A stretch of 64,000 bases of DNA from Phocoena phocoena (GCF_963924675.1 NC_089223.1:5282881-5346880); one strand, 5' to 3'; numbered from the stretch's first letter, positions 47,346 to 60,405 are shown. Made by a program: numbers and translations. The notes: generated by a model not told the origin, from the letters alone.

Positions 47346-50300
47346 TTGTTTCCACACCAAAATCCAGGAAAAGGAGGAAATGGCATTTATGTCCAATTTT
47401 CAAAAAAAAAATACAAAACATGTGACAACGTTCTCATTCACTCATGCCAATGGACCAAGTGGTTCTATGATTTCCACTTTCCTGTTTGTGACTGTTTCTC
47501 CCCACAACTGACTCCATAGCTTTGAATACATCCTACACCTATGTAAAGAATCCAAGAAATAATATATGTTCAATCTTCATAGATCTATTCAGACTGAAGT
47601 ATTCAGCATTGCTTCATCAGTGCAAGTTAAACAAGCTAGCTGCATGTTTAGTTCTGAAAACAACAAGAAAATAAGAGATGTCAGTAGATTTTTAAAGGTC
47701 AGTTTCAATTAGAGTATTATATGTAAGCATACTACAATGCTGATACATTTAAAAGTGTTATTAGACCAGACTATATTAAAACAAACCCAACCTGACAGAT
47801 TTTGTATTGTTTATATAGCACCTCACTGACACGACATTTCTGAAAACAAGACCATTTGAGATGGCTCAGCAGTAAGAATTATAAACCACAACATGTGGGT
47901 GCTGTTAGCAAACACATTCCTAAAGGGAATAGTGCTTCCAAAGATCATTACTTTTGAGGAAAGCTCATGTTAGAGATATAGTTCAGAAATGCACTTTTTA
48001 AAAATTGAAAAAGGATCAACTATATAAATATAAAAAATTTTAGTGCCCATCTTGATCTATGTCTTTCATTTTCTTCTGACAGCAGTACCAAGCTCAGAAA
48101 TCCCAGAATCTACCATGAATAAGCAGCAACACTGGCCACGTTAACAACTCCCGGCTTCAGTTTGGCATTTCATCTATAAGCCTGGGGAGAGAGGATTCTT
48201 TACTTTCTAGTGCAGTGGCCTAGTTTAACTTCCTTCTTGCTAAAGTGCATGCACCCACACAGATGCATGGGCATGGACACACAAAGGAACAACAAACAAT
48301 TATTTCAAGCTGTGGAATTCAAATCCCAATTTGTGAGCTATTAACAATGACATTGGATGACTCACTGGATACAAGATAAGATTTATGTAATTTCAAAGAG
48401 CAAAATCGTTACCCAAAGTGAAGATGTGATTTTGAATATATTGCTTTTACTTAAGTATATTCTCCTGACGAAAATCTGCATTGTGTTTGATTATCTAAGC
48501 TTAACAAATAACTCTACATTCAAAATGAGACAGGAGCACCAGAGCCTGAGAGATTCTATGTGCTGCAGACACAGAAGGACAAGTGTTACCCAAGTGGCCT
48601 CAAGTCCTCCCACTTCCTGAGTTCCTTGTTTCTTTCAAAATAAAGTAGTTTAATGTTTCTTCATCCCAAGTACTCTAAGAAGTGTGCCACAGCCCCAATT
48701 ATTTCTGAAGTTCTGGAAGGAGGTGCTTTAGTTCTTTTTTGTCACCTTTATGCCCAGACATAAATTCTAATGATTACTGAGTGGTTAGACCCCTGCCTAC
48801 CAACTCACTTCCTGTAGCATCTTTCTTCTCTCCCTGTCTCATCCCTTGTTCCTCCTCTCAAATATCCATTAGAATCTTTTGGTGTCACCAACTTTGACTC
48901 AAGGCTGTAGCAGAATGATGGGACACTAGCCGAGTACATAAAAGAAAACAATTTTAAATTTATTACTAGATATCAGTGCCATTAATGGTATCGGTCCATC
49001 ACCACCATACAAAACTTCCCTCCAGCTGCCTTTATTCTAATCCTGCTTATTTTTAAATTTTTTGTGTTATTATCTCCTCTAACCAGAACTTTCTGCCATC
49101 ACATACTCTTCATATTGTCCAGCAAAGAGCTCAAAACTCAAAATTTCTCTTATTGTATTGAGCAATTAAGAACAGGAATTTACTTCTCTCAACTTCCTTG
49201 TCTTTCACGCCAAAAAGGTCATTAAAATGTTTCCCTAAACAAAAGATCTGCCACCTGTGATCTCCAACTTAAGACACACACAAACAGAAAACTGAAACTG
49301 AAGTTTTCCTTTCGTATAAGATGAAATCCATGGACAGTAAACTCTGTCCCACACATAGTCTCTGAAAGTGTAAAGGAAGCTTTGGGAAAATGACTCTTTC
49401 GTGTACTGAGAAAATCTGAATCATGATTGGTTGGTTGATTATTTCTTACAACTTAACACAAAATTAAACTAGGGGCATTAGCCTTCTTGATTCTGAACCG
49501 GGGCTCCAGAAGAAGTCCAATTGTAAAAATACTTTGGAGTGGATTTACAACAAAAATACAAGGAAGACACTGGATTTATTTGGAGAGAGGACTTCTACCT
49601 GTTTGTCCTCTGGTTCCCTCAAATGCCCACCTTTTCACACACACTTTCTGCGTTTTGAGGCCAGTTCAGGGCTGCTGGTATGGTGGGTGTTGTACAAAAC
49701 CAATAAGAGATTCCTCCCCAAATTAGTCCGGGTGTTGTAGAGTCCCTGCAGCCTGTATCAGCAAGTTCAAGAATAGCAGCCCTTTCTGAATGTTTCCCAA
49801 GTTCACCCAAAAATAGCCTTTAACATTTTTTTTTCAAGAAACTGCCTTATTTTTCTTTAACAGTAGGAAAAAACCAAATTCCTATTTCCTCATTCCATAA
49901 AATATACAGCAGTGCTAGAGAAAATGGGGCAAATGAGAACAAAGCATCTCTTTCCATCCTTCCCATCACTTCTTGATGAGTTGCACTAGGCAAGGATGAC
50001 ACTTCAATCTGTTGGGAGCAGCAGCTTTCCGGGCTGGGACCCAAAAAATGTATATTAGATTCCGCCTCCCAGCCTGGGTTATGTGAAAGTACACCCTAGG
50101 AATGGGTCATCGATGCATTTCCCTTCATAAGTTGAAGTGCAGAGACTCTAAGTCCAAGAATCCTCTTCACCACCTTCTTAACAAATATCTTTCGGGCCTT
50201 TGAAATATTTAGGACTGGAACGCCTCCTTAGCTTCTTTGATTAGTCTTTTCTATTTGCATATTTCTTTATTAACTTTTTACCAATTTACATTTTCTTTTC

Positions 50301-50425
50301 ATTGTTCTCTTTCAATTGCTGATATGGAAAACAAAAGATGTGGGACTTAATTCACTGTAACTTTAAAAGTTCAAAGGTTATTTTGGTTGCTATTATACTA
50401 GAAAAATTGAATTTTTATTTTAGAC
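47346..50425. other. Largest repeat-poor block of the window
   Basis: About 3 kb without recognised transposons, LTRs or microsatellites. Frames present (48357-48620 +, 49487-49726 +, 49534-49740 +, 49847-50044 -) are short and mutually overlapping, with no domain recognised. If conserved regulatory DNA exists in this window, this is a likely place, but sequence alone does not show it. Confidence 0.4.
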
Positions 50426-50429
50426 TAGG

Positions 50430-50590
50430 TTCTAGTCAAACCCTTCATTTTACAGAATAGGAAACTGAAATCTAAGAGATTAAGAAGGACTTGCCTAGAG
50501 TTTCTCAGTTAGATTTTGTTAAAACTGGAATCCATCTCTCTTATCTCCAGACCAGGGCTTTTTACAATATGCCATGCTGCCTCTGTCCCT
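50430..50590 (-). mobile_element. MIR SINE, antisense
   Basis: 'cattttacagaataggaaac', 'actggaatccatctctctta' and 'accagggctttttacaatat' follow the reversed MIR order. Confidence 0.75.
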
Positions 50591-50679
50591 ATGGTACATT
50601 TAATGTGTCACACTCAGTAACAATTGATATGCTGTATTGGATTAGTTACTATTATTTTATGTTTATTATTATTGTCTAA

Positions 50680-50790
50680 ACTGCTGAATTACAAGTTTCC
50701 TGAGGGCACAGTTTATGTCCGATTCCCTGGTATGCCTGGAAGCTAGTATAGGACAGTGCTGGACACATTTCTGGCACTGTTTACACTTGC
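50680..50790 (+). mobile_element. L2 3'-end fragment
   Basis: 'tttcctgagggcacagttta' and 'ggacagtgctggacacattt' correspond to the conserved L2 3' end. Confidence 0.55.
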
Positions 50791-50814
50791 TGGGTAATTT
50801 TAACACATTTTTTT

Positions 50815-51425
50815 CTCCAAGTACCTTCGAAACTGAGTAGGACCTTGTGGGGTTCCTGGGCATGGAAGCCTCTCCTTGTCCTCCATTTCTTGTTTGTAGG
50901 AAATAGACTGCAGCCTCCATGACCTTCCCTGAGTCTCAAAGGGGAGATTCGAAAATGTGCTAATTAGGGAAGGGAGGGGACGCAGAGACAAGGGAGGGGC
51001 AGCCAAGAAACAATAGTGCAGCCTTGGGGCAGGTCCTGGCTCCTTTTTAAGGGATACACAGAACAATATCTTTGAGCTCTTTACAGATCCTAAAGCCCCC
51101 AACAAATGGAGTTAGCATTCTTCCAGAGGAGACCATCAGAGGATAGATTAAAGAAACCAGAGAAGTTCATCAAGAGACCAGCTGAAGCCAGATTAAAAGA
51201 GTGCAGGTCCTGCACACACCCTACCAGCACCCCCACCTTGAACCATTGCTATAAAACTCCTCACCAAATCCTCCCAGGTTGGGGCACACAGTTTTTCAGG
51301 GACATGAGCCCGCTGTGTCCCCCTTTGCCTGGCAAATCAATAAAGCTATTTTTTTCTACATCACCTAAAACTCTGTCTCCGAGATTGGATTCAGCACAGG
51401 TGCACAGAGGCTGAGTTTTTGGCAT
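50815..51425 (+). mobile_element. Sense ERV1-type solo LTR
   Basis: Same family as the LTR at about 43826-44434: 'gagtaggaccttgtggggtt', 'ccatttcttgtttgtaggaa', 'aagaaacaatagtgcagcct'. TATA box 'gctataaaactcct' near 51249, AATAAA at 51339, U5 ending 'tttttggca' near 51423. No internal sequence adjoins, so it is a solo LTR. Confidence 0.8.
51247..51260 (+). promoter_or_regulatory. LTR TATA-type core promoter
   Basis: TATAAAA in 'gctataaaactcctcacc', about 85 bp before the LTR AATAAA. The layout matches the 24755 LTR. Competence cannot be judged. Confidence 0.5.
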
Positions 51426-51429
51426 CATT

Positions 51430-52785
51430 TTGCAAGGCTTCACTCTTTCTGAATTGAGTGAATGATGTTAAAACAAAAATGAAATTGACTTCAGGAGTGA
51501 GTCATAAGTCTTGTTCTATCTCCCCTCTAATGGTAATGTGAGACAATGTTGCTAGATCAAATGAAGTCTTGAGGGAAGAATTATAATGCTCTAGGTGCTG
51601 ACGTTCCCTGATGGAGGGCACTCCATTAGAGGAACACTCTGGCCTCTTTTCCCTGATCCTTCTCGCCTCTACAAAGGAAGGTAAAGAAACCATCCCACTC
51701 AGGACAGGACTTCTGTTTCCACAGCCCCATGGAGAGAGCATTTACACCGTAGTCTACTTGGTAGACTCTAGTGAAATATTAGTGAATCTGGCCCTTCTCT
51801 AAGGGGTCTCATTTTATGCAGAGAGGTTATTTTTTCCTTTGCTCTCAGCAAAGGAAGCTCACCAGGGCATCGTCCTATAGTTGGAGGGAATAAATTTAAT
51901 TATAAGGGGCAACATTAGCAAAACCACTTGTCTGCAAATCTAGGCTATATTCACACAGCTCCCTCAGAAATAAAGCTGATACTTTTGGCTCCCATGTCAT
52001 TTGGTTCCAAATTTAGGTGCCAGGAAAGAGGATTTATTTATTTAGTGAGCCCCCTTAAATGTCAAGAATGGTTGCCTCTTTTTGTAAATTGCTTCAAAAG
52101 CCTTGTAAGAGGACAGCAGATATATATCTTAGCTGTTAGCTGTCTGAATGTCCTAGAAGGTAAACATAGGTGCCCACTGATTGTAGAAAGATAAATGAAG
52201 TGTTGTCTGCCTTCTGTCTCATTTTTTAGTACAGTAGAAGGCAATAAACTTAACTTTTGTATTTCTACTATTTCTGTATTTCTAGCATTACGAAGACTTG
52301 TGCAAAACAGTATGGTGATTCATTTTATCCAAGGTAATGTTCTGGCAGAACTGGAAGCTAGTTTTTCACATGCAGGCTCTTTAAACAGACAGTCAGAAGA
52401 AACATTTTGTCCACCTGGGACATTGCTGAACTAATGTGATATAGTGTGTCAAGCTTTGCCAAGTTTGTCACTTGCTACTATAATGTAATGAAAAATCATT
52501 GGGTTAATTAATTAGCTGGCATAATTAGTTAGAAACACTCACCAAAAATCAATTGACTTACTTTTAGTGGGAATAGAATGGGTACTAGATACCTCCCAAG
52601 AGAAAATGGTAAAATGGACTCTAAGGGTAGACAAAGTAGTCAAAATAACATTACCAGGGTACAGGGTAATTTCTCAGTTGCCTTCTCAGGGAGGCCTCTT
52701 TCTAAAATTGCAGCCTGATACCCTGACACTTTATATGCCCCTTCTCTGCTTTTCTTTTCTCCTGGGTACTTATCACTGATTAAAA
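51430..52785. other. No recognised feature
   Basis: About 1.35 kb of apparently unique DNA. Frames 51928-52194 and 52195-52434 are open for about 80-88 codons without recognisable domain. Confidence 0.45.
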
Positions 52786-52789
52786 TACT

Positions 52790-52930
52790 ATGCATTTTGT
52801 TTACCATTTTCCCCCAAAATATACACTCCATGATGACAGGGATCTTTTTCTCACTTCTGTGTCTCCAAATCTTAACAACAATGCCTGACGCACATGAGGC
52901 CATCAATAACGTTTGTTAAATGAATGAACA
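52790..52930 (+). mobile_element. L2 3' end
   Basis: 'ctccatgatgacagggatct', 'cttctgtgtctccaaatctt' and 'aacaatgcctgacgcacatg' followed by 'aacgtttgttaaatgaatga' are the classic L2 3' terminus. Confidence 0.85.
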
Positions 52931-53144
52931 GATACATGAAGGGCAATATTCTGAAGAATTTCTTTAATTTTCTCTTCCTGGCAGTGAAGAAAATTGCCTT
53001 TTCTGTTTTTCTCTGCTGCAGCCTTGTCCCTGCAGAGTCCCTTAACTTCACTCCATCACACTTGTCTACATCTTCTCCAATAAAAACAATACAGGCACTT
53101 AGAAGAGCATGGTATTTTGTACCTAAAAACATATACTTGTTTTA

Positions 53145-53300
53145 CTTCTAACACTTAGGAGCTGTTTAATGTGAGCCTGTTATCTCACCTGTGAAGTGGG
53201 AACACAAATACAAATACATTCACAAAGACGTGGAAAAGATTAAATTTAGCATTGGAGAGTGCTTTGTGAACCTCAAAAACCTATATAAACATTTACAATT
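53145..53300 (+). mobile_element. MIR SINE, sense
   Basis: 'acacttaggagctgtttaat', 'ctgttatctcacctgtgaag' and 'ggagagtgctttgtgaacct' give the MIR core and 3' part in sense order. Confidence 0.7.
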
Positions 53301-53965
53301 ACAGACCAGCTGTCACAGAGCTTTTTCTTCTCCTTCCTGCCAAGTAATATTTATCCTCCGGTCCCACATATATATGTTTTAATTGTAAATGAAAGCATTC
53401 CATGAACTCTTGCTTCTGGAATAAACAGAAAGGCAGTCTAGTGGCTTCTATGCTGCTTGTTACAGAGGCAAAGGCCACCATTGTCCATCATTTGTGTGAC
53501 AGCTGCCACTTATGGACTTCCAACAACCAGATGTAAGCCAATGAGCCAACAGAAAAGGTAACTTATTAAAGGGTCCAACAACCAGAGAGCAAAATATCTG
53601 ACAAAGCAAACGAAGTACATGCATGGTAAATAACAGCAGAAGTGGTAGGTGATATAATTAGAAGGGCGCTGGAAAGATCTTTCCTCATTTGCTGTATGTG
53701 GGCTCTGAAATCACAAAATGAGGTATTGATTTCTTTGTTCTAAGACATTTCTCTTCAGAAGTCTTCTATTAGTGAGTCACTGCCACCTGAGAGAGACACA
53801 AAAACCAGCATCAATCTTCAATATCTTTGCATAAATTAGGTTTTAGATAGCTAGCTCTCTCATTGGAAGGCGGAGAACAAAAGCCCAGTGGAATGAGACG
53901 CATATTAAGCTAGTTGCAACGCTAGGAAATGAAAGTCCCAGAATAATTCTTAAGAAGAGTATGTT
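53301..53965. other. No recognised feature
   Basis: Apparently unique DNA; nothing recognised. Confidence 0.5.
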
Positions 53966-53969
53966 AACC

Positions 53970-54205
53970 TATAGCAAGGTTTAGCAGATTTCTTCTGTAA
54001 AGGGTCAGACAGTGAATATTTTAGGCTTTGCAGGTGATTTGGTGTCTACTACAACTACTCAATTCTGACATTGCAGTGCAAAAGCAGCCGTAGACAATAA
54101 ATAAATGAATGGGTGTGGCTGCGTCCCCCCAACATTTTATTTACAAAAACAGGCAGTGGGCCAAATTGGCTGGTGAGCCATAGTTTACCAGCTCCTGGCC
54201 TGGAG
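53970..54205 (-). mobile_element. hAT-type non-autonomous DNA transposon
   Basis: 'cttctgtaaagggtcagaca', 'gaatattttaggctttgcag', 'gcaaaagcagccgtagacaa', 'tttatttacaaaaacaggca' and terminal 'atagtttaccagctcctgg' are the ordered landmarks of a widespread mammalian hAT MITE. No transposase. The specific family name is not certain. Confidence 0.75.
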
Positions 54206-54479
54206 GTCCAAAAGGGGTGGGCTCTGGTCATCTGTGTCCTGGAATGATGAAGCAAGTGGGATAGCAGGAAAACGGGAAAATACAGACTATAAGCATTTCC
54301 TAAGGTTTCTTAATGCTGCCAGGGGCTAGTTCTGGCATCAAACTTTATGTGAAATATTAAATCTCACTTCATCCAATCAGAATTCAGTTTAGCAAAGATT
54401 ACAATCGATTGTCCCCTGTCCTCTTGATGGGTCACACTCACTAAATGCAGCGGAGAGGCGTGACAAAGAGTGTGACCTG

Positions 54480-54615
54480 AAGCCAGATTTCCAGCAGCTG
54501 GATCCTATTCCGTCATCTTCCACATGTGTGACATTGGGCTTGTAACTTAACCTGTGTGTCCTTGTCTGTAAAGTTGGGGGTTGTGATGAAGCCCACTTCA
54601 CAGGTCTTTTGTTTG
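54480..54615 (+). mobile_element. MIR SINE, sense
   Basis: 'gacattgggcttgtaactta' and 'acctgtgtgtccttgtctgt' correspond to the MIR core in sense direction. Confidence 0.7.
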
Positions 54616-54619
54616 TTAC

Positions 54620-56560
54620 TTTGTTTTTTAACATCTTTATTGGAGTATAATTGCTTTACAATGATGTGTTAGTTTCTGTTTAAAACAAAGTGAATCAGCT
54701 ATACATATACATATATCCCCATATCCCCTCCCTCTCGCGTCTCCCTCCCATCCTCCCTATCCCACCCCTCTAGGTGGCCACAAAGCACCGAGCTGATCTC
54801 CCTGTGCTACGCGGCTGCTTCCCACTAGCTATCTATTTTACGTTTGGTAGTGTATATATGTCCATGCCACTCTCTCACTTCATCCCAGCTTACCCTTCCC
54901 CCTCCCCATGTCCTCAAGTCCATTCTCTACGTCTGCATCTTTATTCCTGTCCTGCCCCTACGTTCTTCAGAACCTTTGTGTTTTTTTTTAGATACCATAT
55001 ATATGTGTTAGCATACAGTATTCGTTTTTCTCTTCTGACTTACTTCACTCTGTATGATAGACTCTAGGTCCATCCACCTCACTACAAATAATTGAATTTC
55101 GTTTCTTTTTATGGCTGAGTAATATTCCATTGTATATATGTGCCACATCTTCTTTATCCATTCATCTGTTGATGGACACTCAGGTTGCTTCCATGTCCTG
55201 GCTATTGTAAATAGAGCTGCAATGAACATTGTGGTACATGACTCTTTTTGAATTATGGTTTTCTCAGGGTATATGCCCAGTAGTGGGATTGCTGGGTCAT
55301 ATGGCAGTTTTATTTTTAGTTTTCTAAGGAACCTCCATACTGTTCTCCATAGTGGCTGTATCAATTTACATTCCCACCAACAGTGCAAGAGGGGTCTCTT
55401 TTCTCCACACCTTCTCCAGCATTTATTGTTTGTAGACTTTTTGATGATTGCCATTCTGACTGGTGTGAGGTGATACTTCATTGTGGTTTTGATTTGCATT
55501 TCTCTAATGATTAATGATGATGAGCATCCTTTCATGTGTTTGTTGGCAATCTGTATATCTTCTTTGGAGAAATGTCCATTTAGGTCTTCTGCCCATTTTT
55601 GGATTGGGTTGTTTGCTTTTTTGAAATTGAGCTACATGAGCTGCTTATAAATTTTGGAGATTAATCTTTGTCAGTTGCTTCATTTGCAAATATTTTCTAC
55701 CATTCTCAGAGCTGTCTTTTCGTCTTGTTTATGGTTTCCTTTGCTGTGCAAAAGCTTTTAAGTTTCATTAGGTCCCATTTGTTTATTTTTGTTTTTATTT
55801 CCATTTCTCTAGGAGGTGGGTCAAAAAGGATCTTGCTGTGATTTATGTCATAGACTGTTCTGCCTGTGTTTTCCTCTAAGGGTTTTATAGTGTCTGGCCT
55901 TACATTTAAGTCTTTAATCCATTTTGAGTTTAGTTTTTTATATGGTGTTAGGGAGTGTTCTAATTTCATTCTTTTACATGTAGCTGTCCAGTTTTCCCAG
56001 CACCACTTATTGAAGAGGCTATCTTTTCTCCGTATAATCCTGCCTCCTTTATCAAAAATAAGGTGACCATATGTGCGTGGGTTTATCTCTGGGCTTTCTG
56101 TCCTGTTCCATTGATCTATATTTCTGTTTTTCTGCCAGTACCATACTGTCTTGATTACTGTAGCTTTGTAGTATAGTCTGAATCAGGGAGCCTGATTCCT
56201 CCAGATCCATTTTTCTTTCTCAAGATTGCTTTTGCTATTCGGGGTTTCCACACAATTTGGGAAATTTTTTGTTCTAGTTCTGTGAAAAATGCCATTGGTC
56301 GTTTGATAAGGATTGCATTGAATCTGTAGATTGCTTTGTTTAGTGTAGTCATTTTCACAATGTTGATTCATCCATTCCAAGAACCTGGTATATCTCTCCG
56401 TTTGTATCATCTTTAATTTCTTTCATCAGTGTCTTACAGCTTTCTGCATACAGGTCTTTTGTCTCCTTAGGTAGGTTTATTCCTGGGTATTTTATTCTTT
56501 TTGTTGCAATGGTAAATGGGAGTGTTTCCTTAATTTCTCTTTCAGATTTTTCATCATTAT
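54620..56560 (-). mobile_element. 5'-truncated L1 LINE, antisense
   Basis: From reversed tail 'aacatctttattggagtata' through 3'UTR and ORF2 C-terminal half to 'tcagatttttcatcattatt' (a point in the reverse-transcriptase domain end). About 1.94 kb. Flanking 'ttcacaggtctttt' (54598-54611) and 'ttcacagggttttt' (about 56559-56572) are a probable target-site duplication with two differences. Confidence 0.92.
55008..55535 (-). pseudogene. L1 ORF2p C-terminal region
   Basis: 175 uninterrupted codons including '[20 protein letters not shown]' and '[20 protein letters not shown]'. Further N-terminal pieces lie at 55706-55969, 56155-56358 and 56355-56564 in changed frames. The frame closes near the natural end, but the last codons are shifted ('QKRKTNTVC' rather than the terminus seen at 32088). 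Non-functional without the rest of ORF2. Confidence 0.88.
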
Positions 56561-56574
56561 TCACAGGGTTTTTA

Positions 56575-58016
56575 TGAAGTGTACCTCAGAGTTGGGGAAA
56601 GCTCTCAGAATAATGCCTGAACTATATTAACTGCATTCTGGAGTTTAATTATTGTATTTACTCCTTCTGGGCCAAGAAAGAAGAATGCTTCTCCCTCTAC
56701 CTATTCCTGAGTTTCAAATATAAATAGATTAATTTTACTGTTAGCTGATCACACATGCTCACTATATCGTTCAGGTGATGGCTGACTGTGGGGAAGAGAC
56801 TTCTGAGAAACACTGATAGGAATAGACCCCTCTTTCCAGTCTCAGCTCTCACCTGCTTGCCTCTCCTGAGCTGGTTGCCAGTGACCACAGCAAGCTGAGT
56901 GTTCATGCAGTTTTGGATTTTGTGGGAAGGCTGACAGAGACAAGGGATTGGACCTTTTTCACCCCTGGCCTAGGCTTCTTTCTCAGACCAGGACCAGGAG
57001 TCCCTGGGTAAGAAACAGAAAGAAAGTGATGGATCCTGAGAAAAGTTTGGCCTGCAGAATCCATGGGTCCATTAGGACATGAGTGTGACTCATACTTTTA
57101 TTGTCAAAAGGAAAAGAAGGAGCCAAAGTGATCGATGGAGTCCTCCCTACCCCTGAGCTAAGGAGACAAGGGTGGAAGCAGGTTTCTCCCAGATGCAAAG
57201 CTTCTACTTTGTCAGGGCAGGGGAAGGGGACTATGCCATCTTCTGTTGTTTGCATGACTGTGGTCAGTTGGGATTCTCCATCAGCCAGACACAACCCCAA
57301 TAAGCAAACAAAAACATACAACAGCCTGTGTGAGGGGACGCAGTAGCCACAGAGAACATTATCCAACAAAAAAGATTTTTGATGTTCTGTACAGAATATT
57401 CCATGGAATTGGAATTGGGTAAACAAATAATTTTTTACCCAAGCCAGAATACCTTGAAAATGAACGAGGATCTTAGTATTTGTGCTGGGGACACAAACAT
57501 AAACTGGGACTGTCCCAGGCAAACTGGATGTATCAGCCCCCTAAGTGTGAAGAAAAGACAGAATTCAAGAATGATACAAAAGTTTTTAGCTTTAACCACT
57601 GGATGGGTATGTTGGACATTTTGAAAGGTGAAGGGCTGGAAGAGAGGTGGGTGGAAGTGGCTTAAAACAAGAATCCTACCAGGGCTAGTCTCACGGACAT
57701 GTGACCCCTGCCGTCACACAGATACTGTGCACAGAAGGGGATCTCCAAACCAGAGCTGGAGATAAGATGTAAAAAATTAAATAAACTCGCTATCACAGTT
57801 GTCTGAAAGTCATCATATAACTAGCAACAGAGTAGTCTGACTGTGAGTCTCAGAAGGCTGAGCAAGAGATTCTCCTTTTGTCTGAATTCAGAATTGGTCT
57901 TAGATCTGAGGAAGCAGCTAAGCCTGCAAGTGACCATCAGTCATCCCTATTATTGGGGACAGGCAGGTACCCTGGGGAACAGAAACAGGTATCGATTTGG
58001 ATGCATGCTCTGCCAT

Positions 58017-58018
<2 letters not shown>
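56575..58018. other. No recognised feature; large minus frame of doubtful meaning
   Basis: Includes the longest non-repeat frame of the window: 56983-57522 on the minus strand (179 codons, hydrophobic patches, no recognised domain). Overlapping + frames occupy the same DNA. A tract near 57490 ('aactgggactgtcccaggca') is palindromic and resembles an old DNA transposon. I do not call a gene. Confidence 0.35.

Positions 58019-58058
<40 letters not shown>
58019..58058. repeat. (CA)20 microsatellite
   Basis: Uninterrupted CA dinucleotides, likely polymorphic. Confidence 0.97.
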
Positions 58059-58060
<2 letters not shown>

Positions 58061-58520
58061 ATGGGGGGGTATGCAAAGAGGAGAGTTTGAAAACACCAAA
58101 GATATACTAGATGCTACATGTCACTAAAGATTTTCTACTTAATTTCATTTGGGTAAACTTAGGAATAAGCTTCACGACTGTCATTTGAGGAAATGAAAGT
58201 AAATGCTTTTTAAAAATTACCTAAATGTATCATAATATAACTAATTTGTATTTTTTAATTTTTCTTCTTTTTCAGTTTTACTCTTCCTTGTTCCTTTCAC
58301 TTTTCTTATTCTCTTCCAACTTAGTGTCTTTTCTCTTTGTACTTTGTAAAAAAGTATGTGACATTGAGCTACTTAAAAGTAAATATCATCATTCTTATTT
58401 AAAAGGAATATGGTAACCATAATTTCAACTTAATGTTTTTATTAGTCATTTTATAGAGGTCTATTTTTGAGTGAAATGTCAGCAACTGAATATGGATAAT
58501 AAACAGAGAAAATTGGTCAT
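58059..58520. other. No recognised feature
   Basis: AT-rich sequence before the SINE target site. Confidence 0.5.
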
Positions 58521-58530
58521 TATTTCCACA

Positions 58531-58744
58531 GTTTATTTATTTATTTATTTTTGCGGTACGCGGGCCTCTCACTGTTGGGACCTCTCCCGTTGCGGAGCAC
58601 AGGCTCCACAAGCGCAGGCTCAGTGGCCATGGCTCACGGGCCCAGCCGCTCCGCGGCATGTGGGATCTTCCTGGACCGGGGCACGAACCCGTGTCCCCTG
58701 CATCGGCAGGCGGACTCTCAACCACTGTGCCACCAGGGAAGCCC
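58531..58744 (-). mobile_element. CHR-type SINE, antisense
   Basis: Tail (TTTA)n, reversed body 'gcggtacgcgggcctctcac' and head 'ccagggaagccc'. Target-site duplication TATTTCCACA at 58521-58530 and 58745-58754. CpG retention is good, so it is probably young. Confidence 0.95.
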
Positions 58745-58754
58745 TATTTCCACA

Positions 58755-59784
58755 ATTTTTAAATAAACCTGGGTTTCTGTAACTGTGATTTCAAGATTAA
58801 TTTTAAAGGAAAACTATAAATAATCTGTTTAATTTTCTCCCACATCATACAAAATAACAGAAAAAATGTCTTCATTAATCCTGCCCAAACATTCCCTATC
58901 TAGTTATTTCTGTCAACAATTCTAAAATTTTATCATAATTAACCCATATTAGCTATGAATTGACTACCACCACAATGCTCGTAAATAGAGCACATCACGT
59001 TCATTTCCCTAACTCACTTTTAATGAGTTCTGACCCCCTCTCCTGCCAAATTGGTAAGAATTTTGTGCTCGGTCTTTATTGGGATCATGTTCTTTCTCCA
59101 AGGGCTTACAGAGTAAAGGTCACTGGGCAGACGGCACAGCCCTTGAGAGTGTGAAACTTTGGTGTTTCCCTACCCCCCTTGAGCACAAGTTGTGTGTGTG
59201 TGTGTGCGTGTGTGTTGAAAGGAGGTGCTCTGACACCTCCTCTTTGTGGTTCTTCAAAGTCAGTGGGTGCAGGGCTCTGGCCCCTGACACCACTTATCCT
59301 GCTACGAGGCTCGTATATGAACCGACTCACTCTGGTATCCAAGGCAGTCTGAACAATACAAGAACTCTTTGCAAAACGCTCCTCATGTTAACATTTTCAC
59401 TTTACTGAAAGACGATTTCCTAAGCATTGAAAATCAGCAAGCAGCTGAATTTTAAATAACTGCAGCTTCCTAGAATACAATCTCAAAAATCTAGTGGTTC
59501 CCCTGGGCTGGGGACTGGTTTCTAAGGTCTGACTCAGCATAACAAGTCTTCTGAGCCACGTGGCTGCTTCTCCTGGGAAGAGGAATCCACCATCTCCCTG
59601 GGGTGCTGCACCTTCTAAACGTGGAGTGTTCCCTTTGTGCTCTTCAAAAGACTCGTGATATTACAGCCACCTGGCCGCTTCTATAGCGAAGAGAAAGGAA
59701 AAAACAGCAAGGAGAGAACCACTGTCTGAGAAAAACAACTTCTCAGACATGACTCTTGTGTCTATGTATCTTGTGTCTATGTAT
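58755..59784. other. No recognised feature; short GT tract
   Basis: Contains a short (GT)n run at about 59190-59216. Frames here are short; 59079-59408 (109 codons +) crosses the GT run and is not credible. Confidence 0.5.
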
Positions 59785-59990
59785 AAGCGATATTATACAA
59801 TATTTGTTTTTCTCTTTTTGACTTACTCCATTCTGTATGACAGTTACTAGGTCCATCCACATCTCTGCAAATGGCACTAATTAGTTCCTTTTTATGGCTG
59901 AGTAATATTCCATTGTATATATGTACCACGTCTTCTTTATCCAGTCCTCTACTGATGGACATTTGGGCTGCTTCCGTGTCCTGGTCTACC
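59785..59990 (-). mobile_element. L1 fragment, antisense
   Basis: 'tttttgacttactccattct', 'tatggctgagtaatattcca' and 'tactgatggacatttgggct' are reversed ORF2 end sequence. Both ends are truncated. Confidence 0.85.
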
Positions 59991-60059
59991 TACCTATGTT
60001 TAATCTTATATCACAATGTTCATCATGATGCATGGACTCTAAAACTCCCTGCTCATCCG

Positions 60060-60405
60060 CCAAAACACCCCACACTCTCTTCAGCTTTGCTCCTGTCAGG
60101 AATGACCTCACCTGCTCAAATCACATCCTCCTCCAGCCTTTTACAGAAACTCCCAATCACCCAATGAGACACGGTCTCTTAGTGCTCACAACTCCCAAAA
60201 CTCTGCTTTCAATATATTTCCTTGAGCCTCATTCCTCTAATTGTTTGTGTATTTGTGAAGTGAATGAGAATTGTAATTATCAGTGTACCTCATCTCTGTC
60301 ACTGTATTTTAGTTTCATTTAACTTGCACAACAAGATCTCTGTCTTAGCGTCCTCCAAACACTTGGCACAGTTTTTAACACAATAGGTGAGGAATTGTTT
60401 TGAAG
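60060..60405 (+). mobile_element. L2 LINE 3' region
   Basis: 'tgacctcacctgctcaaatc', 'cctccagccttttacagaaa', then 'caagatctctgtcttagcgt' and 'acttggcacagtttttaaca' follow the L2 3' order from ORF end to 3' terminus. Confidence 0.65.

Noticed and set aside
56983..57522. 179-codon minus frame
   Set aside because: Long for chance but without recognised domain, start context or exon signals; + frames overlap it. Left as unresolved rather than a gene.
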